From positions 1 through 51,774 of the forward strand of contig NZ_JACYOX010000037.1 in the NCBI RefSeq assembly GCF_015352955.1: 51,774 bases of DNA, given 5' to 3'. Below the pieces are notes generated by a model that searched no databases, had not been told where the DNA came from, and saw only the letters and a program-made list of their open reading frames with translations. A program made the translations under genes and the position numbers. The stretch comes from Noviherbaspirillum soli (GTDB lineage Bacteria; Pseudomonadota; Gammaproteobacteria; Burkholderiales; Burkholderiaceae_D). Shown here in pieces: positions 26,736-34,774 of the stretch. Every line of letters begins with the position of its first letter. Position 1 is the first letter of the stretch.

Positions 26736-27461
26736 TTAATGGATGATTTTCGCCAGAAAATCGCGTGCTCGGTCGGAACGCGGGGTGCCGAAGAACTCGT
26801 CCTTGGTGCAATCCTCGACGATGAGGCCCTTGTCCATGAAGATCACGCGATTGGCGACCTTGCGGGCAAATCCCATTTCATGGGTCACGACCATCATGGT
26901 CATGCCTTCCTGCGCCAGGCCAACCATCACGTCCAGCACTTCATTGATCATTTCCGGGTCCAGTGCGGAAGTCGGCTCATCGAACAGCATGGCGATCGGG
27001 TCCATCGACAGGGCGCGGGCGATTGCCACGCGCTGCTGCTGGCCGCCCGACAACTGGCCAGGGAATTTATCCTTCTGGGCAATCAGGCCAACCCGGTCCA
27101 GGTATTTCAGGCCGCGCTCGGTGGCATCGGCAACGCTGCGGCCCAACACCTTGACCTGGCCGATGGTCAGGTTTTCACGGATGGACAGATGCGGAAACAG
27201 TTCGAAGTTCTGGAACACCATGCCGATGCGCGCCCGCAGCTTGGACAGGTTGGTCTTGGGGTCGCCGACGGAGACGCCGTCGACCGTGATCTCGCCCTTC
27301 TGGAAAGGCTCAAGTCCGTTCACGGTCTTGATCAGGGTCGACTTGCCGGAGCCGGACGGGCCGCAGACCACGACCACGTCGCCCTTGGCCACGCTGGTGG
27401 TGCAGTCAGTCAGTACCTGGAACTGGCCATACCACTTGCTGACATTTTTCAGTTCTATCAT
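26736..27461 (-). CDS. gltL: Glutamate/aspartate ABC transporter ATPase
   Basis: A 241-residue ATP-binding subunit of a polar amino-acid importer. The Walker A motif GPSGSGKST is at 34-42, the Q-loop in GMVFQNFELFPH, the signature LSGGQQQR at about 137, Walker B AMLFDEPTSALD at about 157, and the switch His in VTHEMGFA. The length and sequence match the GltL/GlnQ/AapP branch. AGGAGAAAAC precedes the ATG. It is last in the order gltI-gltJ-gltK-gltL on the minus strand. Confidence 0.94.
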   Translation of the reverse strand: MIELKNVSKWYGQFQVLTDCTTSVAKGDVVVVCGPSGSGKSTLIKTVNGLEPFQKGEITVDGVSVGDPKTNLSKLRARIGMVFQNFELFPHLSIRENLTIGQVKVLGRSVADATERGLKYLDRVGLIAQKDKFPGQLSGGQQQRVAIARALSMDPIAMLFDEPTSALDPEMINEVLDVMVGLAQEGMTMMVVTHEMGFARKVANRVIFMDKGLIVEDCTKDEFFGTPRSDRARDFLAKIIH

Positions 27462-27490
27462 GTTTTCTCCTGGATTCTGAATTCACAAGG

Positions 27491-28183
27491 TCAGCGTATG
27501 ATCGCCACCCGTTGCTGCAGTCGCTTGACCAGCAGGGACAAGCCGTAGCAAAGCACGAAATAGACAAGCGCGACAAACAGATACATTTCCACCAGCCGGC
27601 CATCGCGCTGCGCCACTTTGGATGCGGCACCGACGAAATCGGTGATCGACAGCACATAGACCAGCGACACATCCTGGAACAGCACGATCGTCTGCGTCAG
27701 CAGCACCGGAATCATGTTGCGGAATGCCTGCGGCAGCACCACGTTGCCCATGGTCTGCCAGTAGTTCATGCCCAGCGCATAGCCGGCCGAGACCTGGCCG
27801 CGCGGTATCGACTGGATGCCGGCGCGCATGATCTCGCAATAGTAAGCCGCTTCAAACAGGATGAAGGTGATCAGCGAGGAGGAAAAGGCGCCGACCATGA
27901 TCGGTTCCTTTGCGCCGATGATCCATGCGCCGATATAGGGCACCAGGAAGTAGAACCAGAAGATCACCAGCACCAGGGGGATCGAGCGGATCAGGTTCAC
28001 GTAGCCGGTGGCCACCATGGACAGGGAGCGGAACTTGGACAGCCGCATCATGGCCAGCAGCGTGCCCAGAACGATGCCGCCGACCATCGCCAGGCCGGTC
28101 AGTTCCAGCGTGAAGACCATGCCGGTCTTGAACAGGTAGACCCAGGAACGCTCGATGACGTCGAAGTCGAAATTGGAAAACAT
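27491..28183 (-). CDS. gltK: Glutamate/aspartate ABC transporter permease GltK
   Basis: A 230-residue inner-membrane permease with about five membrane segments. The EAA loop near the C-terminal third reads AGYALGMNYWQTMGNVVLPQAFRNMIP. The N-terminus FDFDVIERSWVYLFKTGM matches GltK. ATG 28183 has GGAGGT upstream and starts just after the gltJ stop, so the two permeases are probably translated in a coupled manner. Confidence 0.92.
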   Translation of the reverse strand: MFSNFDFDVIERSWVYLFKTGMVFTLELTGLAMVGGIVLGTLLAMMRLSKFRSLSMVATGYVNLIRSIPLVLVIFWFYFLVPYIGAWIIGAKEPIMVGAFSSSLITFILFEAAYYCEIMRAGIQSIPRGQVSAGYALGMNYWQTMGNVVLPQAFRNMIPVLLTQTIVLFQDVSLVYVLSITDFVGAASKVAQRDGRLVEMYLFVALVYFVLCYGLSLLVKRLQQRVAIIR

Positions 28184-28184
28184 G

Positions 28185-28934
28185 TCAGTGACCTCCGCCG
28201 CCAGTGGAACTGCTGATGAAGCCGGGTACGGCAACCCGGCGCTCTATCCAGCGCATCAGGAAGACCACCACCACGTTGACCACGATGTAGATCAGTGTGG
28301 CGGCGGTGAATGCCTCGAATACCTGGAATGAAAACTCCTGCATGGAGCGGGCGCGCGCAGTGAGTTCCATCAGGCCGATGGTCAGCGCCACGGCGCTGTT
28401 CTTGATGATGTTGAGGAATTCGCTGGTCAGCGGCGGCACGATGATCCGAAAGGCCATGGGCAGCAGGATGTAGCGATACGTCTGCGGCAGGGTCAGGCCC
28501 AGCGCGGTGCCGGCCAGCTTCTGGCCGCGCGGCAGGGAATTGATGCCGGCGGAGACCTGGACTGCCACGCGTGACGAGGTGAAGAAACCGAGGCAGAGCA
28601 CGGCGGTGATGAAAGGCGCGTTGGGCAGGGCTTTCAACCAGTTGCCCAGACCCTGAGGCACCAGTTCCGGCATCACGAAGTACCAGAGGAACATTTGCAC
28701 CAGCAAGGGCACGTTCCGGAACAGTTCGACATAAGCATTGGCAAGACGAACCGCAAGCTTGTTCGGCGTGGTGCGGATGGTGCCGATGATTGCGCCAATG
28801 ACGAGCGCCATTACCCAGGCGGTCAGCGCGGTGGCCAGTGTCCAGACCAGGCCTGACCACAGCGTATCCATGTAGGTGCCGGCACCGTCCGGGGAAGGCT
28901 CCCAGAAGATGCGCCAGTTCCAGTTGTAGTTCAT
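28185..28934 (-). CDS. gltJ: Glutamate/aspartate ABC transporter permease GltJ
   Basis: A 249-residue inner-membrane permease with five or six membrane segments. It begins NYNWNWRIFWEPSPDGAGTYMDTL, typical of GltJ, and has the EAA loop AGTALGLTLPQTYRYILLPMAFRIIVPPLTSE. It heterodimerises with GltK. It is separated from gltI by 175 bases that contain a strong terminator, so it would be expressed below the binding protein. Confidence 0.92.
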   Translation of the reverse strand: MNYNWNWRIFWEPSPDGAGTYMDTLWSGLVWTLATALTAWVMALVIGAIIGTIRTTPNKLAVRLANAYVELFRNVPLLVQMFLWYFVMPELVPQGLGNWLKALPNAPFITAVLCLGFFTSSRVAVQVSAGINSLPRGQKLAGTALGLTLPQTYRYILLPMAFRIIVPPLTSEFLNIIKNSAVALTIGLMELTARARSMQEFSFQVFEAFTAATLIYIVVNVVVVFLMRWIERRVAVPGFISSSTGGGGH

Positions 28935-29061
28935 AGGGGTTTCCTCATCCGGGTCGAGAAGCCGATTTTATAGTTGGGTCTGCAGGTGCAGGTTGGCGGC
29001 GACGGAAAACCGCGCAGCTTACAACAAAATATCTGGTTCAAGCGAGCAATTTTCATGCCCC

Positions 29062-29091
29062 AAATAAAAACGGGAGGCCAAAGCCTCCCGT
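29062..29091 (-). terminator. Terminator between gltI and gltJ
   Basis: On the minus strand ACGGGAGGC pairs with GCCTCCCGT around TTTG, followed by TTTTTATTT (29062-29069). It begins 18 bases after the gltI stop and 128 bases before the gltJ start. The placement fits partial termination that gives more binding protein than permease. Confidence 0.85.
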
Positions 29092-29109
29092 CCTGTCAGC
29101 GGTGCTGAA

Positions 29110-30057
29110 TTATTTCTTTTTCGCGCCGCCCTTTTGCGCGTCCGGCACGTCGGCATAGGCTGCCGGGTCACCCGAATCGGTCGGCTTGGCGATGACCATC
29201 TTCAACTGGTCGCTCATCGGAACGTTGAGGTTGATGTTCTTCGGCGGGATCGGCGACATGAACCATTTCGCATAGATCTTGTTAATTTCGCCCGACTTCA
29301 TCACGTTTTCAATGGCGGTGTCGACTGCCTTCTTGAACTGCGGATCTTCGCGGCGCAGCATGATGCCGTATGGCTCCACCGACAGCGCTTCCTTGGTGAT
29401 CGCATAGTCGTTGGGCGCCTTGGAGCTGGCCGCCAGCGAAGCCAGCAGGATGTCATCCATGGCGAAGGCGGTGGCGCGGCCGGTTTCCACCATCAGGAAG
29501 GCTTCCGCGTGGTCCTTGGCAGCCATGATGTTCATGCCGAGATTGCGCTCGCCATTCAGGGCGGTTACCTGCTTCAAATTCGAGGTGCCGGAAGTGGACA
29601 CCAGGTTCTTGCCCTTCATGTCGTCCAGGCTATTGATGTTGGACGATTTCTTGGCGAGGAGACGGTTTGCAGTCACGAATGTTGTCGGCGCAAAGGCAAC
29701 CTGCTTCTGGCGCTCGAGATTGTTCGTGGTCGAGCCGCATTCCAGATCCACCGTGCCGTTTGCCATCAGCGGAATCCGGGTGGCCGACGTCACCGGGTTC
29801 ATCTTGACGTTCAGGGAGGTCAGCCCGAGCTGCTTCTGGACCGCCGTCACGACCTTCATGCACAGGTCGATCGAATAGCCCTGGTAGGACTGCTTGTCGT
29901 CCAGATAGGAGAAAGGAATGGAGGAGTCGCGTACACCAAGGGTGATAGTGCCGGTGTCTTTAATTTTCTTCAGCGTGCCGTTCAGTTCTTGTGAGTGTAC
30001 GACACTCGTGATCAGGCTGGCACCGATCATCACGGTAAGTAGGGCATGCAGTTTCAT
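29110..30057 (-). CDS. gltI: Glutamate/aspartate periplasmic binding protein
   Basis: A 315-residue solute-binding protein. A signal peptide ends at about residue 22 (LITSVVHS|QELNGT). The mature part shows family 3 features: IPFSYLDDKQSYQGYSIDLCMKV, LECGSTTNNLERQKQVAF (typical of GltI/AatJ), and VSTSGTSNLKQV. Two Cys (DLCMKV, LECGST) could form the conserved disulfide. The C-terminus ends in a Lys-rich tail (GGAKKK). AGGAGAA precedes ATG 30057. It is the first gene of gltIJKL. Confidence 0.94.
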   Translation of the reverse strand: MKLHALLTVMIGASLITSVVHSQELNGTLKKIKDTGTITLGVRDSSIPFSYLDDKQSYQGYSIDLCMKVVTAVQKQLGLTSLNVKMNPVTSATRIPLMANGTVDLECGSTTNNLERQKQVAFAPTTFVTANRLLAKKSSNINSLDDMKGKNLVSTSGTSNLKQVTALNGERNLGMNIMAAKDHAEAFLMVETGRATAFAMDDILLASLAASSKAPNDYAITKEALSVEPYGIMLRREDPQFKKAVDTAIENVMKSGEINKIYAKWFMSPIPPKNINLNVPMSDQLKMVIAKPTDSGDPAAYADVPDAQKGGAKKK

Positions 30058-30511
30058 GGATTCTCCTGTACACAAAATGGATAGGCAGCACGACAGTCAA
30101 TATGTTGTCGTTATCAAAAAGCTTCTCTAGTGTATCAAACAGTATATTTGGGCGAAAAATGTTTGTTGATTATTTTATTTTCCCCGAAAACACTAACATT
30201 CATTAACGGCTTTTAATGAAAAGTAAGCTCGTTAAAAAGCCAGCCAGTGCCGCATGCATTTCGATATATAAAGAGAGTGATAGAGAGGCTGCATGCGCTA
30301 GACATCATTGATGGCCTTATAGAGGAACCGGGAAGGCTTGACCGGTTCAGTCTTGTTGGGGTTCTGCTTCGTGAGTCCGCATGCATGCATTAATTGGGCA
30401 AGCGCTGACATGGACGGTTAACAGCGATCTCGGCAAGGGGCGTCTGTCCAAGGCCTTGCCTGGACTTCGGGTGTTGCGTGACGGCTGCCAGCGAGCCCGG
30501 CATCGCATCGG

Positions 30512-30571
30512 CCTTGCATGACAAAGGGCCCGGTCGACTTTATTGTCGACCGGGCCCTTTGTCATGCAAGG
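30512..30571. repeat. Perfect 27-bp inverted repeat with 6-base loop
   Basis: The arm 30512-30538 (CCTTGCATGACAAAGGGCCC then GGTCGAC) is repeated exactly in inverse at 30545-30571, leaving the loop TTTATT. The outermost bases AAGG of the right arm are shared with the left arm of the next inverted repeat. It is strand-symmetric, so either strand's transcript forms the same long hairpin. No long T-run follows, so it is not a typical intrinsic terminator. Confidence 0.92.
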
Positions 30572-30645
30572 ATTTTGCCGCAGCGTTACGCAGTTTGCGC
30601 TGCACGAAAAGCAGCGCTCATCGTATTACATCTCGCAAAATCCTT
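30568..30645. repeat. Second inverted repeat with nested hairpin
   Basis: AAGGATTTTGC (30568-30578) is repeated in inverse as GCAAAATCCTT (30635-30645). Inside it GCGCTGC (30597-30603) pairs with GCAGCGC (30611-30617) over the loop ACGAAAA. With the preceding 27-bp repeat this gives a compound structure of three stems in 134 bases that ends 34 bases from the stop of the DUF4148 gene. Confidence 0.75.
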
Positions 30646-30678
30646 CCATTGGATGCTTCCTGTAATGCGCTTGCCTGC

Positions 30679-30981
30679 TTATGCGCCGAAATACAGATCG
30701 TTTACGTCACCAGCATGGCGGGTTTGAGCGGCGCGGGCTGCTTCCTTCCTTACCTGTTCGCGGGTCTGGGTGCTGCCGGCGAACTGGGTATCCTGGCCGT
30801 CATGCTGGCGCTGAACGACGTCGCCCTGGGCATAGGCTTGTGCCAGTTCCTGGCGCACCTGAGCGCGGGTCAGGGTGGACTTGAAGCCGGCATCCGGCGC
30901 AACGAATTCGGTTTGCTGGGCAAAGGAAGAACCTGCGGCAGCGAGGATGGCGGTAGCGACGATGATGTTCTTGATGTTCAT
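30679..30981 (-). CDS. Secreted DUF4148 domain protein
   Basis: A 100-residue exported protein. A signal peptide ends at about residue 21 (AILAAAGSSFA|QQ). The mature domain has the two-helix DUF4148 pattern: LTRAQVRQELAQAYAQGDV and TREQVRKEAARAAQ, common in small periplasmic proteins of Burkholderiales with unknown function. TTGGAGAAAACC precedes ATG 30981; the upstream extension of the frame is not supported. It is divergent from the ArsR-type regulator. The compound inverted repeat lies just past its stop. Confidence 0.85.
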   Translation of the reverse strand: MNIKNIIVATAILAAAGSSFAQQTEFVAPDAGFKSTLTRAQVRQELAQAYAQGDVVQRQHDGQDTQFAGSTQTREQVRKEAARAAQTRHAGDVNDLYFGA

Positions 30982-31191
30982 GGTTTTCTCCAATAAGTAG
31001 AGGCTGTCGACCAGGCGCTTCAGGTATTTACCCGGGTCGCCATCGGTCAGCCTGGCTGGATCGCGCAAACGGCGCTGATCGATGACAGGCATGTTACAGA
31101 TCACTGCCCCGGCAATAAATGGCATACCAAGCAATGAACTATTGCCAAAATCGGTTCAATCCTTGCCTGGCGGCATGCGGTAAAAAAACAC

Positions 31192-31229
31192 TTGAAATCG
31201 AATTATGTATCGCCATATCACGATACATA
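31192..31229 (+). promoter_or_regulatory. Promoter and palindromic operator of the ArsR-type regulator
   Basis: TATGTATCG (31204-31212) and CGATACATA (31221-31229) form a perfect 9-bp inverted repeat with an 8-base spacer. It overlaps a possible promoter TTGAAA (31192-31197), 18 bases, TATCAC (31216-31221). The site is 39 bases before the regulator's ATG, so autorepression by the dimeric HTH protein is the simplest reading; that is inferred from position and symmetry. Confidence 0.7.
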
Positions 31230-31268
31230 GTTTCAAATATCTCGATAAACACATTGGGTAAAAGCGAA

Positions 31269-31601
31269 ATGAATATTGCCGGCGGTACGGACGGTACTCT
31301 TGAAATCGACGTGGATGCCATCCACAAGGCGCTGGCCAACCCTACCCGTCGCCAGATCCTGGCCTGGCTGAAGGATCCGTCGGCGCATTTCTCGATGCAG
31401 GAATATCCGCTGGAACTTGGCGTATGCGCCGGCCTGATCGATCAGCGTGCAGGACTTTCCCAGTCCACCGTCTCCGCACATCTGGCCACGCTGCAGCGCG
31501 CCGGCCTGATTACGTCCCGCAAGGTGGGCCAGTGGATCTTCTTCAAGCGCAATGAAGACCTGATCGGCCGCTTCATCGCGCAACTTGACGAGGCGCTCTG
31601 A
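31269..31601 (+). CDS. ArsR/SmtB-type winged-helix regulator
   Basis: A 110-residue HTH regulator. The domain shows IHKALANPTRRQILAWLKDP, the recognition helix region AGLSQSTVSAHLATLQRAGLI and the wing TSRKVGQWIFFKRNE, all ArsR-like. The metal-binding ELCVCDL motif of ArsR is absent; instead there is a single Cys in ELGVCAGLIDQR just before the recognition helix, which could sense electrophiles or oxidation. ATG 31269 follows the operator; a longer open frame upstream runs through it and is unlikely. It is followed after 87 bases by an Old Yellow Enzyme gene, its probable target. Confidence 0.85.
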   Translation: MNIAGGTDGTLEIDVDAIHKALANPTRRQILAWLKDPSAHFSMQEYPLELGVCAGLIDQRAGLSQSTVSAHLATLQRAGLITSRKVGQWIFFKRNEDLIGRFIAQLDEAL

Positions 31602-31688
31602 GCCCTTCTGCCTTGCCGACATCGCTTCACCGCCTGATCCCGCTTTCCAATCCCGGCCTGAAATGCCGTTTTACAAAAGGAATCTTTC

Positions 31689-32744
31689 ATGAGCAAACTC
31701 TTCGATCCCATCCGCGTCGGCGACCTTGAACTGCCCAACCGGGTCATCATGGCGCCGCTGACACGCTCCCGCGCCATTGGCGGCGGCCGCGTGCCGAACG
31801 CGCTGATGGCGCAATATTATGTGCAGCGCGCCTCGGCCGGCCTGATCCTGTCGGAAGCCACGGCAGTAACGCCGCAGGGCGTGGGCTATGCCGATACGCC
31901 GGGCATCTGGTCCGACGAGCAGGTGGCGGGCTGGAAAATGGTGACGGATGCGGTGCATGCGGCCGGTGGACGGATCTTCCTGCAGCTCTGGCATGTGGGC
32001 CGGATTTCCGACCCGGTCTTCCTGGATGACGCATTGCCGGTGGCGCCGAGCGCGATCGCTGCGCAAGGCCATGTCAGCCTGGTCCGTCCCAAGCGCGCCT
32101 ATGTCACGCCGCGCGCCCTGGACACGGAAGAAATTCCGGGCATCGTCGCGGCTTTCCGCAAGGGCGCGGAAAACGCCAAGCGGGCCGGTTTCGATGGCGT
32201 GGAAATCCATGGCGCGAACGGCTACCTGCTCGACCAGTTCCTGCAGGACAAGACCAACAAGCGTACCGACGCCTACGGCGGTTCGGTGGAAAACCGGGCG
32301 CGCCTGCTGCTGGAAGTGACCGATGCCTGCATCGAGGTGTGGGGCGCGTCGCGCGTGGGCATGCACCTGGCGCCGCGCGGCGATGCGCATGACATGGGCG
32401 ATTCCAACCCGGCCGAAACCTTTGGCTATGTGGCGACCGAACTGGGCAAGCGCGGCATCGCCTTCATCTGCGCACGCGAGGCGCTCGGTTCCAACCGGCT
32501 GGGTCCGCAGCTGAAGAAGGCGTTCGGCGGCGTGTATATCGCCAATGAAAAGATGACCCGCGACAGCGCCGAGCAGGTGATTGGGTCGGGCGAGGCAGAT
32601 GCGGTGGCCTTTGGCCAGCTGTTCATCGCCAATCCGGATCTGCCGGAGCGCCTGAAGATCAATGCGCCGCTGAACCAGCCGCAGCCGGAAACCTTCTATC
32701 ATCCTGGCGCGGAAGGCTATACCGACTATCCGGCGCTGGCCTGA
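31689..32744 (+). CDS. Old Yellow Enzyme family alkene reductase (NemA-like)
   Basis: A 351-residue FMN-dependent TIM-barrel ene-reductase. The start LFDPIRVGDLELPNRVIMAPLTRSRA, then LQLWHVGRIS, the substrate-binding stretch FDGVEIHGANGYLLDQFLQD, and TDAYGGSVENRARLLLEV are family signatures. It reduces activated C=C bonds such as N-ethylmaleimide or 2-cyclohexenone and often nitro compounds. Its neighbour is a Cys-containing ArsR-type regulator with a palindromic operator, as in the known NemR-NemA logic, although NemR itself is a TetR protein. It converges on yigZ with a 10-base gap. Confidence 0.92.
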   Translation: MSKLFDPIRVGDLELPNRVIMAPLTRSRAIGGGRVPNALMAQYYVQRASAGLILSEATAVTPQGVGYADTPGIWSDEQVAGWKMVTDAVHAAGGRIFLQLWHVGRISDPVFLDDALPVAPSAIAAQGHVSLVRPKRAYVTPRALDTEEIPGIVAAFRKGAENAKRAGFDGVEIHGANGYLLDQFLQDKTNKRTDAYGGSVENRARLLLEVTDACIEVWGASRVGMHLAPRGDAHDMGDSNPAETFGYVATELGKRGIAFICAREALGSNRLGPQLKKAFGGVYIANEKMTRDSAEQVIGSGEADAVAFGQLFIANPDLPERLKINAPLNQPQPETFYHPGAEGYTDYPALA

Positions 32745-32754
32745 GCAGGGGCGT

Positions 32755-33351
32755 TCAGCCTTCCGGCGCGGTGATGCGCACCTGGCCCTGGGTAAGGTCG
32801 CAGAGGGCCAGGCGCGCGGCTGCCAGTTCGGCTGCCGGCAGGCGTATCGCCAGTTCCACCAGCGCGCCGTGGCTGCCGCGCTCCAGCAGGTAGCCGTGCT
32901 GCGTAATCCAGCGCCGGATCCTGGCTTCGTCGGGATAAGCGATTTCCACGGTCAGCGTGGCCTGGGCCACGTACTCGATGCGCTGCGCGTCCTTCAGCGC
33001 GCTGGCAATCGCGTCGGTATAGGCGCGCACCAGGCCGCCGGCGCCCAGCTTGATGCCGCCGAAATAGCGCACCACCGCGCCCAGCACATTGTCCAGTTCG
33101 TGATGACGCAGCACTTCCATGATGGGGCGGCCGGCCGTGCCCGACGGCTCGCCGTCGTCGGACATGCCCGACTGGCCGCCGGCCAGCAGCGCCCAGCAGA
33201 CATGGGTGGCGGCCGGATGCTCGGCCCGCAGTCGTGAAATCGCCAACTGTGCGGCGTCGCGGCCTTCGACCGGCATGGCGATGGCGATGAAGCGGCTCTT
33301 GCGGATGTCGATGTCGGCTTGCACCGCCTGCGCCAGGGTATAGACAGCCAT
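32755..33351 (-). CDS. yigZ: YigZ/IMPACT family protein
   Basis: A 198-residue protein of the UPF0029/IMPACT family. It shows IDIRKSRFIAIAMPVE, THVCWALLAG, SDDGEPSGTAGRPIMEVL and the family signature VVRYFGGIKLGAGGLVRAY, then a ferredoxin-like C-terminal domain. ATG 33351 has AAAGGAAAAA before it; the open frame continues upstream without similarity. Its cellular role in bacteria is not established; eukaryotic IMPACT inhibits Gcn2. Confidence 0.9.
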   Translation of the reverse strand: MAVYTLAQAVQADIDIRKSRFIAIAMPVEGRDAAQLAISRLRAEHPAATHVCWALLAGGQSGMSDDGEPSGTAGRPIMEVLRHHELDNVLGAVVRYFGGIKLGAGGLVRAYTDAIASALKDAQRIEYVAQATLTVEIAYPDEARIRRWITQHGYLLERGSHGALVELAIRLPAAELAAARLALCDLTQGQVRITAPEG

Positions 33352-33478
33352 GTTTTTCCTTTGACGGCCGCCAGCGCCGGTGCCTGTTATGGATCCCAGG
33401 GTCCGGGAGCGGCCACAACAGGCTCCGGCAGGCCGAACAGCGCTTATTATATCGGCCACTGCTTTCTCTCCTTTCCCC

Positions 33479-33706
33479 ATGACGCCCGATACCCTGCAAC
33501 TGCTGGTCAGCCGTGAAATGCCCTTTGGCAAATACAAGGGACGCGTGCTGGCAGACCTGCCCGGCCACTATCTGGCCTGGTTCGCCCGCGAGGGCTTCCC
33601 CAAGGGGGAACTGGGCAGCCTGCTGGCGCTGATGTACGAACTCGACCACAATGCGCTGCGCCATCTGCTGGCGCCCCTGCGCGACCGTGCCGGAGCCCTG
33701 CCATGA
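33479..33706 (+). CDS. DUF3820 family small protein
   Basis: A 75-residue protein with MPFGKYKGRVLADLPGHYLAWFAREGFPKGELG, the DUF3820 signature. Function is unknown. ATG 33479 is chosen because the homologous region starts a few residues later; no strong ribosome site is seen. It overlaps the LysE-type gene by four bases (ATGA), so the pair is coupled. Confidence 0.8.
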   Translation: MTPDTLQLLVSREMPFGKYKGRVLADLPGHYLAWFAREGFPKGELGSLLALMYELDHNALRHLLAPLRDRAGALP

Positions 33707-34326
33707 CCCTGCATACCTGGTGGCTGTTCGTGATGATGAGCTTTGTCGTTTCCGGCACGCCCGGCCCCAACATGCTGCTGGTCATGAGCAGCAGCGCCCG
33801 CCACGGCGCCAGGCCGGCGCTGGCGGCCATGGCCGGCTGCATGACGGCGCTGATGCTGATGATGTGCCTGTCCGCGGCCGGCCTGGGCGCCCTGCTGCAG
33901 GCGTCGCCCGCCGTGTTCGATGTGCTGCGCTGGGCTGGCGCCGCCTACCTGGTTTATCTGGGCGTGAAGAGCTGGCGCGCGCCGACGGCAACCGGGGCGG
34001 ACAATGCGCCCGCCCTGCCATCCGAGCGCGGCGCGGCGCTGTTCCGGCGCGGCTTCCTGGTGGCGGCCAGCAATCCCAAGGCCATCCTGTTTGCGGCCGC
34101 CTTCCTGCCGCAATTCATCACGATGTCGGCGCCCAGGCTGCCGCAGTTCGCGATCCTGCTGGTGACGTTTGCATTGATCGAAGGCGGCTGGTACATGGCC
34201 TATGCGGCCGGCGGCCAGCGCATTGCGGTCTACCTGCGCCGCACCCCGGTGCTGCGCCTGTTCAACCGGGTGACCGGCGGGGTTTTCGTCGGCTTCGGGG
34301 CACTGATGGCGGCGCTGCGGCACTAA
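33703..34326 (+). CDS. LysE/RhtB family amino-acid exporter
   Basis: A 207-residue inner-membrane protein with six predicted segments. The N-terminus holds the family signature GTPGPNMLLVMSSSARHGARPALAAMAG, followed by GAAYLVYLGVKSWR and GFLVAASNPKAILFAAAFLPQF. Members export amino acids or homoserine lactones; substrate cannot be named. It begins inside the stop of the DUF3820 gene. Confidence 0.9.
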   Translation: MTLHTWWLFVMMSFVVSGTPGPNMLLVMSSSARHGARPALAAMAGCMTALMLMMCLSAAGLGALLQASPAVFDVLRWAGAAYLVYLGVKSWRAPTATGADNAPALPSERGAALFRRGFLVAASNPKAILFAAAFLPQFITMSAPRLPQFAILLVTFALIEGGWYMAYAAGGQRIAVYLRRTPVLRLFNRVTGGVFVGFGALMAALRH

Positions 34327-34348
34327 GCGGTCCTTCATTGGAGAGCCT

Positions 34349-34774
34349 ATGGACCAAGACCCATTTGAACTGCAACGCTTCGTCGACGCCCAGGAACCGC
34401 TGCGGCAGCGCGTCAAGGCGGAAATGCGCGCCGGCCGCAAGTCCAGCCACTGGATGTGGTTTTTCTTCCCGCAGCTGCGCGGACTGGGCAAGAGCGAAAT
34501 GGCCCATCGATATGGCATTGCGTCCCTGGACGAAGCCCGTGCCTATCTGGCCCATCCGGTGCTGGGTCCGCGGCTGCGCGAAGCCTGCCAGATCATTCAT
34601 GAAGTCAGGGGCCGCAGCGCCCATCAGATATTCGGAAACCCCGACGATGTGAAATTCCGCTCCTGCCTGACGCTGTTTGGCCGGGCCGCGCCGGATGAGC
34701 CCATTTTTTCAGCCTGCCTGCGCAAGTATTTCGCCGGCGTGGAAGACCAGGCTACGCTGGCGCTGATGCGCTGA
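34349..34774 (+). CDS. DUF1810 family protein
   Basis: A 141-residue soluble protein. The signature is SSHWMWFFFPQLRGLGKSEMAHRYGI and the later IFGNPDDVKFRSCLTLF, both typical of DUF1810. GGAGAG precedes the ATG by eight bases. The function is unknown. Its last 23 bases overlap the end of the acetyltransferase gene on the other strand. Confidence 0.88.
   Translation: MDQDPFELQRFVDAQEPLRQRVKAEMRAGRKSSHWMWFFFPQLRGLGKSEMAHRYGIASLDEARAYLAHPVLGPRLREACQIIHEVRGRSAHQIFGNPDDVKFRSCLTLFGRAAPDEPIFSACLRKYFAGVEDQATLALMR

Larger units (their letters stand above)
30058..30678. other. AT-richer, structure-rich intergenic region upstream of gltI
   Basis: About 620 bases without a convincing gene. The part next to gltI (30058-30260) is clearly AT-richer than the window and must hold the gltI promoter; a minus-strand TATACT (30148-30153) is a possible -10, without a good -35. 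GGCTTTT/AAAAGCC pairing occurs at about 30209-30241. TGCATGC occurs several times (about 30250-30390). From 30512 to 30645 lie two overlapping inverted repeats. Frames across this part are mirror translations of the palindrome and not genes. Confidence 0.5.

Noticed and set aside
30568-30645. Considered as an integron attC site
   Set aside because: The RYYYAAC/GTTRRRY core ends are not present and no integron cassette or integrase gene is nearby.
30347-30727. Two short frames on opposite strands that begin with almost the same peptide (MTKGPVD...)
   Set aside because: The similarity is caused by the 27-bp palindrome being read from both sides; neither frame has a ribosome site or homology.
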